Of a DNA stretch of 31,883 nucleotides, positions 30,929-31,883 are shown piece after piece. Made by a program: the position numbers and the translations under genes. Each line of letters starts with the position of its first letter. Positions within the stretch are counted from its first letter, which is position 1. The DNA lies in contig JBCDGH010000011.1 of the NCBI GenBank assembly GCA_038751365.1, forward strand, positions 1-31,883. The letters run 5' to 3'. The stretch is from JBCDGH01 sp038751365 (GTDB lineage Bacteria > Patescibacteriota > JACMRA01). Under the pieces are notes generated by a model that was given only the letters and a program-made list of their open reading frames with translations, searched no databases and had not been told where the DNA came from.

Positions 30929-31570
30929 ATGAAATTATGTGTTTTCGGAGCAACCGGACAAACTGGTAAGCCATTTATTAAAAATGCTTTAGAGTCTAAG
31001 TATAAGCTAAACGCTTTAGTAAGGGATCAAAATAAATTAGATAATCAACTTTTTGACAGTGTCAAAGTAGTGCAAGGTGATATTCTAAATTCTGATAAGG
31101 TTGAAGAAGTTATTAAAGGTTGTGATGCAGTTATAAGTCTTATTGGTCACACTAAGGACTCGGATGCTAGGATGCAAACTAAGGGTATTGAAAATATTAT
31201 TCAGGCAATGAAAAAGCATAAAGTTGATCGACTCATCAGTCTTACAGGAGCGGGAGTTAGCAGTGAAGGGGATCAGCCAAAGTTTATTGATAAAGCGGTG
31301 AAGTTTGCTATGGGTCTTTTTGCTAAGGATATTTTGCAAGATGGCATAGAACATGCTGAGTTGATTAAGAAAACTAATATTAACTGGACGATTGTGAGAG
31401 CTCCTATGTTAAATAACGATGATCCAAAAGGTGAGTATGTGATTGGCAAAGTTGGCGATTCTAAGCTAGATATTAAGATTTCTAGGAATGATTTAGCCAG
31501 AGCAATTTTGGACATGATCGATGATAAATCTACCTACGGTCAAATGCCGGTAGTAGCTTGGGGAAAGTAA
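30929..31570 (+). CDS. NmrA-like NAD(P)-binding protein
   Basis: Atypical short-chain dehydrogenase fold. The nucleotide loop GATGQTGKP at residues 7-15 is the GxxGxxG variant, followed by LNALVRDQNKL; VVQGDILN and AVISLIGHT are the usual strands. There is no clear Tyr-x-x-x-Lys catalytic pair, so it may be a redox sensor or a reductase of the NAD(P)H-binding family PF13460. The 213-residue length fits. It is divergent from the photolyase gene across 98 bases. Confidence 0.85.
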   Translation: MKLCVFGATGQTGKPFIKNALESKYKLNALVRDQNKLDNQLFDSVKVVQGDILNSDKVEEVIKGCDAVISLIGHTKDSDARMQTKGIENIIQAMKKHKVDRLISLTGAGVSSEGDQPKFIDKAVKFAMGLFAKDILQDGIEHAELIKKTNINWTIVRAPMLNNDDPKGEYVIGKVGDSKLDIKISRNDLARAILDMIDDKSTYGQMPVVAWGK

Positions 31571-31690
31571 TATATGAGTGCTTATAATTCTGACTTTACA
31601 TCGCTCAAAGGCTTGTTTTCTCTGTTTTTTATAATTTAGTCTAATTTTATTGGTAAATATATGACTGCAATATATGCTTTAACTGCCTAT

Positions 31691-31829
31691 AAAAAAAGAC
31701 TTATACCAAATAGTTTATAGTATAAGTCTAAATAAATCCCCATGTTACTCTTCTAGAGTCAGGGTCCAGCTAAAATGTTAAAGATTAGCTGAACTTGCTA
31801 ATCAAAATTATCTATTTTTAGTTAGTCAA
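31691..31829 (-). ncRNA. Candidate small RNA unit 5 (homologue of the 17.2-kb unit)
   Basis: Minus strand: TTGACT (31824-31829), 17-base spacer, TTTGAT -10 (31801-31806), body starting AAGTTCAGCTAATCTTTA with an ACATTTTAGCTGGAC box, a small hairpin ACTCT/AGAGT, and terminator AGACTTATAC/GTATAAGTCT with seven T (31691-31729). Homologous to 17139-17278 over most of its length. Nothing else is seen in the 31571-31883 gap. Confidence 0.6.
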
Positions 31830-31883
31830 TACATAAAAATTGCTGATGAGCTAAAAATAAATATACTTATACTTAAAATTTTA

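Noticed and set aside
31574..31639. 21-residue ORF after the NmrA-like gene
   Set aside because: Too short, no ribosome site or promoter, likely chance.
1..31883. Recoded TGA (Gly) as in Gracilibacteria/Absconditabacteria
   Set aside because: Several genes end at TGA in sensible places, for example the cupin gene and the VapB/VapC overlap.

Overview
The window looks like a chromosomal segment of a small-genome, AT-rich bacterium (roughly one third G+C by eye). I infer Patescibacteria/CPR, most likely Saccharibacteria (TM7). Reasons: short tightly packed genes, few Shine-Dalgarno sites, several promoters that put the transcription start almost on the start codon, divergent versions of universal genes, and a Gram-positive-like wall set (MraY, VanY-like peptidase). 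TGA is an ordinary stop here, which argues against Gracilibacteria and Absconditabacteria. The assignment rests on gene character, not on a database search.

Layout. 0-4.5 kb: a cupin-like gene, then on the minus strand sppA, a type II mannose-6-phosphate isomerase cupin, a YvcK/CofD-like protein and an RluA-type pseudouridine synthase, with tRNA-Arg(GCG) just ahead of sppA. 4.6-11.1 kb: a plus-strand run of DsbA-like thioredoxin, XseB, GatC, a membrane GT2 glycosyltransferase, a VanY-like peptidase and a Pro/Gln-rich coiled-coil protein. 11.0-12.2 kb: a BrnT/BrnA toxin-antitoxin pair between two ~120-bp direct repeats made of the ends of two convergent genes, which looks like a recombination scar. 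12.4-13.5 kb: an HTH domain fused to an EgtD-like methyltransferase.

13.6-16.8 kb is the most unusual block: a secreted protein whose six cysteines all lie in a hydrophobic, Trp/Gly-rich C-terminal domain, followed by six small membrane proteins on the same strand. I read it as a candidate membrane-active effector with immunity or accessory proteins. 16.9-17.3 kb holds three tandem minus-strand promoter-to-terminator units without ORFs. Two more lie at 25.9 and 31.7 kb, and the units at 17.2 and 31.7 kb are clearly homologous, so this is a candidate small-RNA family.

17.4-21.1 kb: a GT4 glycosyltransferase, a 45-residue leaderless membrane peptide, mraY (with Glu for a conserved metal-site Asp) and a VapBC pair. 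21.1-24.6 kb: a candidate ~350-nt RNA with promoter and terminator, a YtxH-like protein, a P-loop kinase-like protein, the RNase P RNA and a secreted three-repeat surface protein. 24.6-28.1 kb: an M16 peptidase, HU and CysS. 28.1-31.6 kb: a TspO-like membrane protein, a 51-residue protein behind a terminator, a photolyase/cryptochrome and an NmrA-like protein, which together suggest a small light- or oxidative-stress group.

Several genes fit one theme: an epibiont-like cell that makes its own envelope polymers, folds secreted disulfide proteins, and carries toxin-antitoxin pairs and a candidate secreted effector.
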